Assembly: GCF_965228935.1 (NCBI RefSeq)
Contig: NZ_OZ245846.1
Span: forward strand, 3,286,001 to 3,350,000
Source of the DNA: Ulvibacterium sp965228935
GTDB lineage: Bacteria; Bacteroidota; Bacteroidia; Flavobacteriales; Flavobacteriaceae
Reading direction: 5' to 3'
DNA: 64,000 nt
Shown: one piece after another, positions 25,752 to 33,227 of the stretch
Numbering within the stretch: the first letter of the stretch is position 1
Layout: each line of letters begins with the position of its first letter
Notes under the pieces: model-generated
Database searches by the model: none
Told to the model about the DNA's origin: nothing
What the model saw: only the letters and a program-made list of their open reading frames with translations
Made by a program: the position numbers and the translations under genes

Positions 25752-26945
25752 TTACTGTTTTTTTTCCACTCTGTTCTCGTCAAATGAGGAAGGTAATAAC
25801 TTAGGAATCAATTTAATGAAAATTGGCAGCAAAACAGCGCCTCCCGGCAACATAAAAATGGCCAATGAAGGGATGCTCTTAAAGATATCCAGTAACTGAT
25901 TTTGCACCTTCTTCTTCTCTTCGGAGCTAAGTTCTCGGGTAGTGGATTTCGATAAGAGATACACAAGTTCCTTACTTTCGGAAAGTTCTTTTTGAAGCCG
26001 CTTGCTATTTCGAAGAATGAGTTTATCCACAATTTTTGACATGCTATCATAGAACTGTACCGCCAAATTGTTGTCCTTTAGAACAGGTATTTTTTTTGCG
26101 TTGAAATCAAAAAATCGGGTCACATCTTCCAAAGATCGGGCAATTTGTTGTTCCTCTATTCCCATATCCTTTCCAATCCCAAAAATGAAATCGGATTCCT
26201 TGTAATCCAAGGATTGATCTTCCCAAACCGTTAAACAGGCGACGTCCAAAAAATATTGGTTTTCGAATTGGGAAAAATCATGCATCAACTTCTCCCGATA
26301 GGATCCATCAAAGTTTTGATGTTCCTCATCGATAAAGGTCAATGACGAGGCAAAAAGCTGCGCCAATTTTTCATCCTTTGCATTTCTTTCCTTGGAATTA
26401 AGGGTATGATAGGTAAGATTAATGGTAATGTATTCCAGGTTCTGGGCATATTCCCGTATGTTATCCCTATTTTCCAGATACCGCTTAAAGGTCAAGACAT
26501 CAATGAACAAGAGCGAATTGGTTATGATGCTATTAAACGTCTTGCTGATCAGGTTGTCCTCCAGATATATTCTGGAATTTAGGAGTTTTTCCAACTGGGA
26601 CGATGTCTTCCTCCCGGTAACGATTTTATTAAAAAATGATATTCTACCGACATCCAAAACCTTGTAAAAACCAAAAATACAATCCGTAAAGGCCTTGAAA
26701 TCCGAGGTAGGCTTCTTTAGATGATACGTAAAATATAATGCGGCCAGGAGGTTTATTTTGGCATTTTCATCCTCGGAAAGAACATGCTCTAGTTGCCCCA
26801 AGGGTATGGTGCCGACATTTATACCATAGATAAATCCGGTTTTTTTCATTTCCAGATAGAGGGCATGAAAATCTTCGGGGCACCAGTACCTATCCTCAAT
26901 GAGATAACCGAATTTTTGTATCCAACCGGATGCGGATGGGTTCAT
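25752..26945 (-). CDS. LETM1-like protein
   Basis: The 397-residue protein has a long helical, soluble-looking N-terminal region and a C-terminal segment that carries the core of the LETM1 family. Visible are LLDIFKSIPSLAIFMLPGG (about 350-368), then AVLLPIFIKLIPKLLPSSF, the family pattern with LLP and LPS motifs around one membrane helix. Mitochondrial LETM1 is a cation/proton transport protein. Flavobacterial members are catalogued as LETM1-related, biofilm-associated proteins, but their transport role is unproven. The usual order is kept but the membrane part sits at the very C terminus. It is a single gene, convergent with the response regulator. Confidence 0.8.
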   Translation of the reverse strand: MNPSASGWIQKFGYLIEDRYWCPEDFHALYLEMKKTGFIYGINVGTIPLGQLEHVLSEDENAKINLLAALYFTYHLKKPTSDFKAFTDCIFGFYKVLDVGRISFFNKIVTGRKTSSQLEKLLNSRIYLEDNLISKTFNSIITNSLLFIDVLTFKRYLENRDNIREYAQNLEYITINLTYHTLNSKERNAKDEKLAQLFASSLTFIDEEHQNFDGSYREKLMHDFSQFENQYFLDVACLTVWEDQSLDYKESDFIFGIGKDMGIEEQQIARSLEDVTRFFDFNAKKIPVLKDNNLAVQFYDSMSKIVDKLILRNSKRLQKELSESKELVYLLSKSTTRELSSEEKKKVQNQLLDIFKSIPSLAIFMLPGGAVLLPIFIKLIPKLLPSSFDENRVEKKQ

Positions 26946-27189
26946 GGACAGGAATTTTTTAGAACCCCAAATTAAAGGAAAATATAGGACTTTTTCTATG
27001 TATCGTCAGTGGGATTCAAGTTTTCCGGGCTAAGGGAGCAAACAAGCTATTATGATTTTATTAAGCTTTTTGTAGGAATTTAAGATTGAATTTATTATGT
27101 TTATCCTCCAAATTTTAAAAAATACATTTCTGGAAGCCCCAAGCAGTACGGAATGTACGTAGATAACTAACCTATATGATCTAAATGTT
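26946..27189. other. Intergenic region upstream of the LETM1-like gene
   Basis: These 244 bases hold no convincing gene. On the minus strand, TATATTTT at about 35 bases before the LETM1-like start resembles a -7 element, without a clear TTTG upstream. A minus-strand frame of 86 codons covering 27030-27290 was judged a shadow because its composition is irregular. Confidence 0.35.
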
Positions 27190-27297
27190 ATGGAATACAT
27201 CCTCTTCTTTATTTGGATTACGATTATGTTGATTTTGGTGTATAGAATGGTAATTGCCCATAAGGCATTGCGCAAGATTCTAAAGCCCAATGAGTAA
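27190..27297 (+). CDS. Candidate 35-residue single-span membrane micro-protein
   Basis: The frame begins with MEYILFFIWITIMLILVYRM and ends with a basic tail rich in Lys and Arg (HKALRKILKPNE), then TAA. One strongly hydrophobic helix (residues 3-19) plus a positively charged C terminus is the classic layout of small inner-membrane proteins, with N-out or hairpin orientation undetermined. It sits alone in a 448-base gap. No clear ribosome-binding site or promoter was seen, so expression is uncertain. Confidence 0.4.
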   Translation: MEYILFFIWITIMLILVYRMVIAHKALRKILKPNE

Positions 27298-27393
27298 TTC
27301 CTTTGTTAGAAAGTAGTACCTGCCATTGGAAGTTTAGCGACAAGATTTTTGAATGGCCCTGCTACTGATACCAAAATTGGTTAAGGGAGATCT

Positions 27394-28188
27394 TTAGAGG
27401 GTTATCCAATTATTCAAATCCAAGGTCCAGTCGTAATTTTTATAGGAAACATTGATATTTTGGGTAGTAGGAATTACTTCAAACTCTTTCAATATCTTCT
27501 TGATACCTTGTTTACCACCAAAATCACCCCGGAACCAGTTGAAAAGGGATGTTACGGCGACTTCGTTTTTCTCTGGATGATAATCTGAATTTTGCTTTAG
27601 GAATAGCTCGGTACCCTTATTCAATTGTACCTCCAGTTCTTCTGGATAATAAATCGATACGGGAGGACAATCCTTGGCACCACAATTCAGCGCAAAGTGG
27701 ACTCGGTAATCCCGTTTGTCCACCCTGAGTTTTCGTTCAAGTTTATTCGGAAACCATTTTCGAATATGCCCTTGGCCTAATGACCATCTTGACTTTCGGA
27801 TGATACCGTGTTCTATTTTTTCAAAGGAAAGTAGCTCTCCTGCAATGGGTATTTGTTCTTTCTTAAAAAAGTTTCCTTTATCCTCATACGCCTCTGGATT
27901 CTTCATGAGTATCACTTGAATGTAGGCGTTGTAGATGTTTATCCAAAAAGCAAGCTTATGGGCATCGTTAACCAAGGATTGAGTCAATTCATCCATAGTA
28001 ATACGGGCAATTCTATCCTGTATGGCCTCGGTGTCCTTTCCGTCCTTGATGGTTTGAAGAAATTCCTGGGAAAGTGTATTAAGATCTGTGGTTTTTACAT
28101 CTGTTTTTTCGAGATTGGCTTTGTGTATCGTACAACTACTAAGTAGTACCAAAACTAGCAATACAATGCGATTCGGTTTCAAGGTCAT
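27394..28188 (-). CDS. DUF547 domain lipoprotein
   Basis: The 264-residue protein has a lipobox LLSSC with the modified cysteine at C19. The DUF547 core is clear: AFWINIYNAYIQVILMKN, DKGNFFKKEQIPIAG, LSFEKIEHGIIR, then VHFALNCGAKDCPPVSIYYP, where the Asn-Cys-Gly and Asp-Cys-Pro-Pro pair is strongly conserved. The conserved histidine and cysteines have led to suggestions of papain-like or transglutaminase-like chemistry, but no activity is established. It is transcribed away from the OmpW-like gene. Confidence 0.87.
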   Translation of the reverse strand: MTLKPNRIVLLVLVLLSSCTIHKANLEKTDVKTTDLNTLSQEFLQTIKDGKDTEAIQDRIARITMDELTQSLVNDAHKLAFWINIYNAYIQVILMKNPEAYEDKGNFFKKEQIPIAGELLSFEKIEHGIIRKSRWSLGQGHIRKWFPNKLERKLRVDKRDYRVHFALNCGAKDCPPVSIYYPEELEVQLNKGTELFLKQNSDYHPEKNEVAVTSLFNWFRGDFGGKQGIKKILKEFEVIPTTQNINVSYKNYDWTLDLNNWITL

Positions 28189-28328
28189 GTTCTAAAGGTT
28201 CAATACGTATTTGCAACTTTATTAACGTAAGTTAGGTCGAAAAACCCATCTATAGCTTTCATAAGGGTGATGTTTTCCATTCCGCATCAAGGTTCTTCCC
28301 AAATTCTTTTATACAATGATAAAGATCA

Positions 28329-28359
28329 TTTTTTCCACTGGACCGGTAGGATAGTTTTG
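28329..28359 (+). promoter_or_regulatory. Candidate promoter of the OmpW-like gene
   Basis: TAGTTTTG at 28352-28359 matches the Bacteroidota -7 consensus TAnnTTTG fully, with TTTT at 28329-28332 in place of the -33 TTTG at the standard 19-base spacing. The coding start follows 20 bases further on. Confidence 0.45.
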
Positions 28360-28379
28360 GCCAAAATTTAAAACAAGAT

Positions 28380-29036
28380 ATGATGAAAAGAATGACAATT
28401 TCTTTGATGGCACTGGTATTGTGCTTTGTAAACGTATCATTGGCACAGGATACTAATGCGGCTACCAATGATTTTAGCAAATGGCAATTTAGATTAAGGG
28501 GCATAGTTGTGGCTCCGGATGAGAGCGCATCCATTGAAGCCATAAATGGAGATGTATCCATATCTACGGCCTTTGTTCCCGAATTTGACATTACTTATTT
28601 TTTTACCGAAAATTGGTCGGCAGAATTGATTTTAGGGACGGCAAAGCATGATGTTGAAGCAGTTGAAACGACGGCAGGAAACATTGATTTGGGCCATGTA
28701 TGGTTATTACCGCCTACCTTAACGGCACAATACCATTTCACTGGAGGTAATTTTGTTCCGTATCTGGGAGCGGGACCCAACCTTACCTTATTTTTTGGAG
28801 TGGACGAAGGACCTACAGCTGATGATGTAGACTATGATACCGCTCTCGGATTTGCATTGCAAGGGGGATTCGATTTTATGCTCAACGATAAGTGGTTTTT
28901 GAACCTGGATGTTAAAAAGCTATTCTTGAATACCGATGCGACCGTGAATGCTACCACCGCCCTAGGGGCAACCGTGGTAGCGGACGTGGATATCAATCCT
29001 TGGATAATCGGTTTTGGGGTAGGGCTTAAACTTTAA
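28380..29036 (+). CDS. OmpW-family outer membrane beta-barrel protein
   Basis: The 218-residue protein has a signal peptide ending in SLAQ and a small beta-barrel with alternating hydrophobic strands. Family features are FTENWSAELILGTAKHDV, HVWLLPPTLTAQYHF, FVPYLGAGPNLTLFFG, a late DKWFLNLDVKKLFLNTDA and the terminal GFGVGLKL strand. OmpW forms a narrow eight-stranded channel for small hydrophobic molecules and is often stress-regulated. ATG codons at 28380 and 28383 are both possible starts. It has its own promoter and a strong terminator and looks monocistronic. Confidence 0.88.
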   Translation: MMKRMTISLMALVLCFVNVSLAQDTNAATNDFSKWQFRLRGIVVAPDESASIEAINGDVSISTAFVPEFDITYFFTENWSAELILGTAKHDVEAVETTAGNIDLGHVWLLPPTLTAQYHFTGGNFVPYLGAGPNLTLFFGVDEGPTADDVDYDTALGFALQGGFDFMLNDKWFLNLDVKKLFLNTDATVNATTALGATVVADVDINPWIIGFGVGLKL

Positions 29037-29061
29037 CGGTTTTTTTGTTTTCAGAAAGGAA

Positions 29062-29097
29062 GACCTCTCGGTTAAAACTTTGTTGAACCGAGAGGTC
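29062..29097 (+). terminator. Terminator hairpin after the OmpW-like gene
   Basis: GACCTCTCGGTT (29062-29073) and AACCGAGAGGTC (29086-29097) form a perfect 12-bp stem around a 12-base loop, followed by ACTTAATTTAT. The hairpin lies 25 bases after the stop codon and could serve both strands, since the YceI-like gene ends convergently at 29174. Confidence 0.65.
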
Positions 29098-29173
29098 ACT
29101 TAATTTATAAGGGAAAAGGTCAGATTACTTCCAATCGCCTACAGGTAAAATCCTCTGGCACCTTTAGTAATTT

Positions 29174-29818
29174 CTATTCACTTTTTTCCAGTAGTACCTC
29201 GGCCTGCACGGCCACCTCGCTCCAGGTCTTGCTAATACCGTCCTTACCCGTATGCAAAGCCTCGCAAGCTTTGTTTATGGAGGCTACCGCTTCCAATGCA
29301 TCCCAGTTTTCAAGGTTCATTACTCCGGTAAACGTATAGGCGGTATCCGAAGCCTTTTCGGATTCCAAGGGAATATTTTCGGTAACACCGTTTAAGGTCA
29401 CGTCAATGGAAGGTTTCCCGTCCTCGGATACCTTGAAAATGCCCGAAATAAGTGCGGTGTTTTTCATTGCCCCAAAAAAGAATTCGATGATTTTGGGATC
29501 CCGGGTTCCTGTTCCATCGTTGGTGAACAGACTGCTTATTGGGATAGTAAAGGCAGTTCCGTTCATGGCGTCCATAGCCGTGCTGCCCGATTCACTTTTG
29601 GTAATATCTATTTTCATGAATTTGCCGCCCACAGGCAATTTTTCCGTAGTCTTATAGGCGGTGAAACCCACTTTTGTGGAATCCTTTACCAAGCTGAATT
29701 TTTCCGAGGAATCGGCCATTACTTCCTTGGCATTTTCCTCACTTTCCTTTTTGGCCTCCTTACAATGGTAGGACACTAAAAGAACAAGCCCTAGAATAGC
29801 CAATTTTACTGTTTTCAT
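29174..29818 (-). CDS. YceI-like lipoprotein
   Basis: The 214-residue protein carries a lipoprotein signal with the cysteine at C19 (VSYHC). The mature part has the YceI lipocalin-like plan: SLVKDSTKVGFTAYKTTEKLPVGG, AFTIPISSLFTNDGTG, DPKIIEFFFGAMKN, SGIFKVSEDGKPSIDVTLNG and WSEVAVQAEVLLEK at the end. YceI proteins bind isoprenoid-like lipids in the periplasm. The segment normally containing the YceI H/F motifs is altered, so ligand choice may differ. It is preceded by a 95-base intergenic space and read towards the OmpW-like gene. Confidence 0.75.
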   Translation of the reverse strand: MKTVKLAILGLVLLVSYHCKEAKKESEENAKEVMADSSEKFSLVKDSTKVGFTAYKTTEKLPVGGKFMKIDITKSESGSTAMDAMNGTAFTIPISSLFTNDGTGTRDPKIIEFFFGAMKNTALISGIFKVSEDGKPSIDVTLNGVTENIPLESEKASDTAYTFTGVMNLENWDALEAVASINKACEALHTGKDGISKTWSEVAVQAEVLLEKSE

Positions 29819-29889
29819 AGATGTGTTTTTTGTTTTTATTCCCGCGAAAGCGAAAAAATAGTTAATAGATGGGCCTAAAGTTACACAAT

Positions 29890-29913
29890 AAAAAAGGGCA
29901 TTTCAAGCCCTCT
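29890..29913 (-). terminator. Rho-independent terminator of the OsmC-fusion/YdeI-like operon
   Basis: On the minus strand AGGGC and GCCCT pair around a 7-base loop, preceded by an A-run and followed by a six-T run directly after the stop codon at 29914. This is a textbook intrinsic terminator and marks the end of the two-gene operon. Confidence 0.7.
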
Positions 29914-30399
29914 TTAAAATGATTTTAGAAGTTCCGGATTGTTTCTGATGCCTCTTTTTAGATTTTCGCAGACCAAAATGGATTTATCGATTCGCGTCTG
30001 CGAATTTTTATACCCCAAGATCATATAGATGATCCCCCTTTTTTTCCCTGCGGTAAAAGATTCGAATATTTCCTGGGCCTCGAAATCACTTTGCAATACG
30101 GCGTCCAATTCTTCCGGCATTTCAACCCCATATTTGGAAGTGTCCTCAAAAAATTGCAATTGAAAATAATCGTTGGGAAAAACACCCAATTCTTTCTGAT
30201 ATCGCTTACCGAACATCATATAATACTTTCCGTTCCTCTTTTGGATGGCACCGTGAAACGTCAATTCCTTTCCTTTAAAGGTTGCCTTGGCCCGTACCCT
30301 TTTTAGGTCTTTTTCCAAAAACGGCAAAACGATTTCCTCTGGAAGCAACAGCGAATGATAACTTCCCGTAACCGAAATTTCAAAAACCTTACTTTGCAT
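29914..30399 (-). CDS. YdeI/OmpD-associated, DUF1905-type protein
   Basis: The start is the ATG at 30399, which overlaps the stop codon of the upstream fusion gene by one base (TGATG). The 161-residue protein shows the DUF1905 barrel (LLPEEIVLPFLEKDLKRVRA, FHGAIQKRNGKYYMMFGKRY) followed by the YdeI-type helical tail (MPEELDAVLQSDFEAQEIFESF). Such proteins have been linked to resistance against cationic peptides or bacteriocins, but this is not proven here. A second member of the wider family is encoded at 56438-57022. Confidence 0.83.
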   Translation of the reverse strand: MQSKVFEISVTGSYHSLLLPEEIVLPFLEKDLKRVRAKATFKGKELTFHGAIQKRNGKYYMMFGKRYQKELGVFPNDYFQLQFFEDTSKYGVEMPEELDAVLQSDFEAQEIFESFTAGKKRGIIYMILGYKNSQTRIDKSILVCENLKRGIRNNPELLKSF

Positions 30400-31616
30400 C
30401 AATCCACCAGTTTTGTAATAATCTGTGTTTCGCTGTGCAAGGTTCTATGTACCGGACATTTATCCGCAATTTCCATAATCCGAGTCTTCTGTTTTTCATC
30501 CAGGGCTCCTTTTAATCGTATTTCCCTGTGGAACGTATCTATTTTGGAATTCTCGGATTCGCAGTTTTCGCAATCCAATGCATGTTCCTTACCATAGGAA
30601 GTGTGCACTTCCACATTTTCCAGTTTCCATCCCTTTCGTCCAACATACATTTGTATGGTCATGGCGGTACATGCGGAAAGACCGGCGGAAACCAGTTCAT
30701 AGGGTGAAGGGCCAAAATCGCTTCCTCCAACGTCTATCGGCTCGTCGGAGGTCATATAATGACTGCCCACTTTCATTTGGGTGGTAAAACCATCATCGGC
30801 ATCCAAGCTGGCAACCACATCATGTTTGGTTTTAGGTTGTGCGACCTCCGTTTCCATTTCCAAATAGCGTTGGGCCCATCCGGAAATAACCTTGCCCACG
30901 TACAAGGAGTCCTTTTTGTTGGATAGCAGGTGATCGGCCCCGTCCAAAGAAACAAAACTTTTGGGATGATGGGCCGCCACATAGATTTCCTCTGCATTTT
31001 TAATACCTACGGTATCATCCTGGGGGGAGTGCATAAGCAATAAGGGTTTGCGAAGTTTTTTAACCGTCTCCGGTAACGACTTGGTCGTTAAATCGTCCAA
31101 AAACTGTTTTTTAATGGTAAAGTCCCTTCCGCTAAGGTTTACCACTGCTTTTCCCTTGGATCGAATTTCCTCTATATTGCTTTTTAACAGGTGTTGCACA
31201 TGAATAGGGTTGGAAGGAGCTCCTATTGTGGCTATGGCCTTAACGGATGCAATTTCCGTAGCTGCGAAAATAACAGCGGCCCCGCCAAGGGAATGCCCGA
31301 TAAGTAGGGAAGGGGCCTGATACTGCTGTGCAAGAAAATCCGAGGCGGCCACCAGATCGGCTACATTTCCCGAAAAATTGGTGTCCGAAAAATCGCCATC
31401 GCTTTCCCCGAGTCCAGTAAAATCAAATCGTAGAACACCAAATCCGTTGGAGGTCAACGCTTTTCCAATATTCCTTACCGCTAAAAGGTTTTTGTTGCAA
31501 GTAAAACAATGCGCGAAAAGGGCAAAATTATGAGGATGTCTATCCACGGGAAGTTCCAGCCTACCCACTAATGTTTGGCCCGATTTATTCTGAAATGTAA
31601 CTTTTTGAAGATTCAT
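30399..31616 (-). CDS. Alpha/beta hydrolase-OsmC fusion protein
   Basis: This 405-residue protein joins two enzymes. The alpha/beta hydrolase (about 1-255) has its nucleophile S109 in LLIGHSLGGAA, the acid near D200/D201 and the histidine H229 in GADHLL. The OsmC domain (about 265-405) carries the peroxidase cysteines C316 (LSACTAMT) and C387 (KCPVH). The fusion is a recognised architecture in bacteria: the esterase part may release or recognise an ester while OsmC reduces an organic hydroperoxide. An extra cluster, CENCES, near 349-355 is not part of the catalytic set. It is translationally coupled to the YdeI-like gene. Confidence 0.9.
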   Translation of the reverse strand: MNLQKVTFQNKSGQTLVGRLELPVDRHPHNFALFAHCFTCNKNLLAVRNIGKALTSNGFGVLRFDFTGLGESDGDFSDTNFSGNVADLVAASDFLAQQYQAPSLLIGHSLGGAAVIFAATEIASVKAIATIGAPSNPIHVQHLLKSNIEEIRSKGKAVVNLSGRDFTIKKQFLDDLTTKSLPETVKKLRKPLLLMHSPQDDTVGIKNAEEIYVAAHHPKSFVSLDGADHLLSNKKDSLYVGKVISGWAQRYLEMETEVAQPKTKHDVVASLDADDGFTTQMKVGSHYMTSDEPIDVGGSDFGPSPYELVSAGLSACTAMTIQMYVGRKGWKLENVEVHTSYGKEHALDCENCESENSKIDTFHREIRLKGALDEKQKTRIMEIADKCPVHRTLHSETQIITKLVD

Positions 31617-31705
31617 AGGGTTCGTTTTAAGACTAAGTCGTCTTTAGTGAACATAGCTTTCCTAAAGATAATGGTTTGGCTTCAATGTTTGGTAGAGAGC
31701 GGGAA

Positions 31706-32392
31706 TTAAGCCTTATGCCTTTTGAGAAAGTCCGTCTTAAAAATGAATTCGATGCGCAAATATTCGTAATTGGCCGTGGAAAAGTGATTCTTCATAAACC
31801 CTGTTTCCAACTTCAAACTGGAATTGAATTTGTAGCCCATTCCGAAATACAATCTATTCTGATTGAATAGGGGTTCCTGTAATGCAATAAAAATCTCATT
31901 GGAGGCACAGAAATAAAATTGGTCCCCAAGGGGATGGGAGCCTTTTAACCTATAGCGCATCCGATGTCTTAGATCGGTTCCCGTTATGCTTTGGATCCAC
32001 CGGTTTTCGAGCCGATATCGATGGGAAATATTGAAATTTCCCATTTTGTCCTTAAAGGTAAGCTGGGAGTAGAGCCAATGCTGATAAAAGGCGCCTTTGG
32101 CCTCCTTGCTTTGGATGAAAGGCTCTGAATCTAGGTACCCATAGCCTAAGGTACCAGAAAATTTAGGGCTAAAACCATAGCAAATCCCGGTTCTAAAAAA
32201 CGATAGTTCATAATGATGAAAAGGTTCATAATAGCGCAGAATACCAATAGTAGGGATGGAGATTTTTTCCGAAACCTGATGACTACCCGAAGATACCAGC
32301 CAAGTCCCCAAAATTTCTTCCCGTTCCCTTTGCGAAAAAATGTTTAAACTGAGTAAAAGAGCAATTGTTGGGCAAAGTGATCGGGTTGCCAT
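31706..32392 (-). CDS. DUF2490 family outer-membrane-type protein (copy 1)
   Basis: The 228-residue protein starts with a signal peptide (MATRSLCPTIALLLSLNIFS) and consists of alternating beta strands typical of DUF2490, a predicted small barrel. Segments include GTWLVSSGSHQVSEKISI, GILRYYEPFHHYELSFFR, HRYRLENRWIQ and RHRMRYRLKGSHPLG. It is the same length as the neighbouring copy at 32541-33227, and the two share order and motifs, so they are a tandem duplication that has diverged. No catalytic residues are known. It is the last gene of the operon headed by the Asp-box protein. Confidence 0.8.
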   Translation of the reverse strand: MATRSLCPTIALLLSLNIFSQREREEILGTWLVSSGSHQVSEKISIPTIGILRYYEPFHHYELSFFRTGICYGFSPKFSGTLGYGYLDSEPFIQSKEAKGAFYQHWLYSQLTFKDKMGNFNISHRYRLENRWIQSITGTDLRHRMRYRLKGSHPLGDQFYFCASNEIFIALQEPLFNQNRLYFGMGYKFNSSLKLETGFMKNHFSTANYEYLRIEFIFKTDFLKRHKA

Positions 32393-32540
32393 CTGGTACT
32401 ATTTGCTGGGACAAAATTACCACTACACTTCGTCTCAAATGACTGACATCCGTCATGTTTTTCAAGATTGTCCATCAAGTTCGGAAAGGTCTTACAACAA
32501 CACGACTCTGTACAAAAAATCAGGATCGACTTTGAATCCG

Positions 32541-33227
32541 TCAATCGACTAAATTGGTCTTTTTCCTTAAATCCGGATTGTAGAATACGGCTATTTGAAG
32601 TCGATCAAAATGGGCGGAAGGAAAATGATTTTTTAGATAGCCCGCCTGTACGCTTAAATTTTTACTCATGTTAAAACCTAGTGCACCGTATAATCGATTT
32701 TGTCCGAAAACTTCGTTCTGTAGGTTCATGAACACTTCATCATAAAAATTAAGAAAGAAGATCTTGGTCAACGGTAAGGTTACTTGTAGACGATATCTTG
32801 CCCTATGTTCGGTAGCCGTTTGTTCTCCAAAATCCAGAAAGCGTTGTTCCAATCGGTAACGATGTTCAAATCCAAACTTCCCAACTTGATTTTTTAGTAT
32901 GAACTGCTGAAAAATCCGGTGCTCCTTGGAGTCCCTATCACCGGGAAATTCATCAAAAGTAGCGTCCGTTATAATATAGGCGTAACCAAACGTAGCTATG
33001 GCATTTGGGTCTATATGGTAGTTGAGCCCCGTCCGCAACAATAACTGGTTAAAATTATCCAACTGCTCATAATATCGGGCCTGGGCCTCGGAATGGATAC
33101 TCAGTTTTTCGGAAATTCTATTGGTGCCAAAATACATGTGCCAAGAGCCCCACCTATCCTCACCGGGTTGCTGGCCTATAAGGGAGGAAGAACAAATAAA
33201 GGCGAGTAAGAGTATAGCTTTCCTCAT
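32541..33227 (-). CDS. DUF2490 family outer-membrane-type protein (copy 2)
   Basis: The 228-residue protein has a signal peptide (MRKAILLLAFICSSSLIG) and the same strand pattern as copy 1: GSWHMYFGTNRISEKLSIHS, ARYYEQLDNFNQLLLRTG, HRYRLEQRFLD and HRARYRLQVTLPL. The paired phrases HRYRLE and RYRL occur in both copies at matching positions. Its start codon directly follows the stop of the large propeller gene, so the two are translationally linked. Function is unknown. Confidence 0.82.
   Translation of the reverse strand: MRKAILLLAFICSSSLIGQQPGEDRWGSWHMYFGTNRISEKLSIHSEAQARYYEQLDNFNQLLLRTGLNYHIDPNAIATFGYAYIITDATFDEFPGDRDSKEHRIFQQFILKNQVGKFGFEHRYRLEQRFLDFGEQTATEHRARYRLQVTLPLTKIFFLNFYDEVFMNLQNEVFGQNRLYGALGFNMSKNLSVQAGYLKNHFPSAHFDRLQIAVFYNPDLRKKTNLVD

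Noticed and set aside
27030..27290. An 86-codon minus-strand frame in the gap beside the LETM1-like gene
   Set aside because: It is AT-rich, has no promoter or ribosome-binding support, and competes with a more protein-like small frame on the plus strand.
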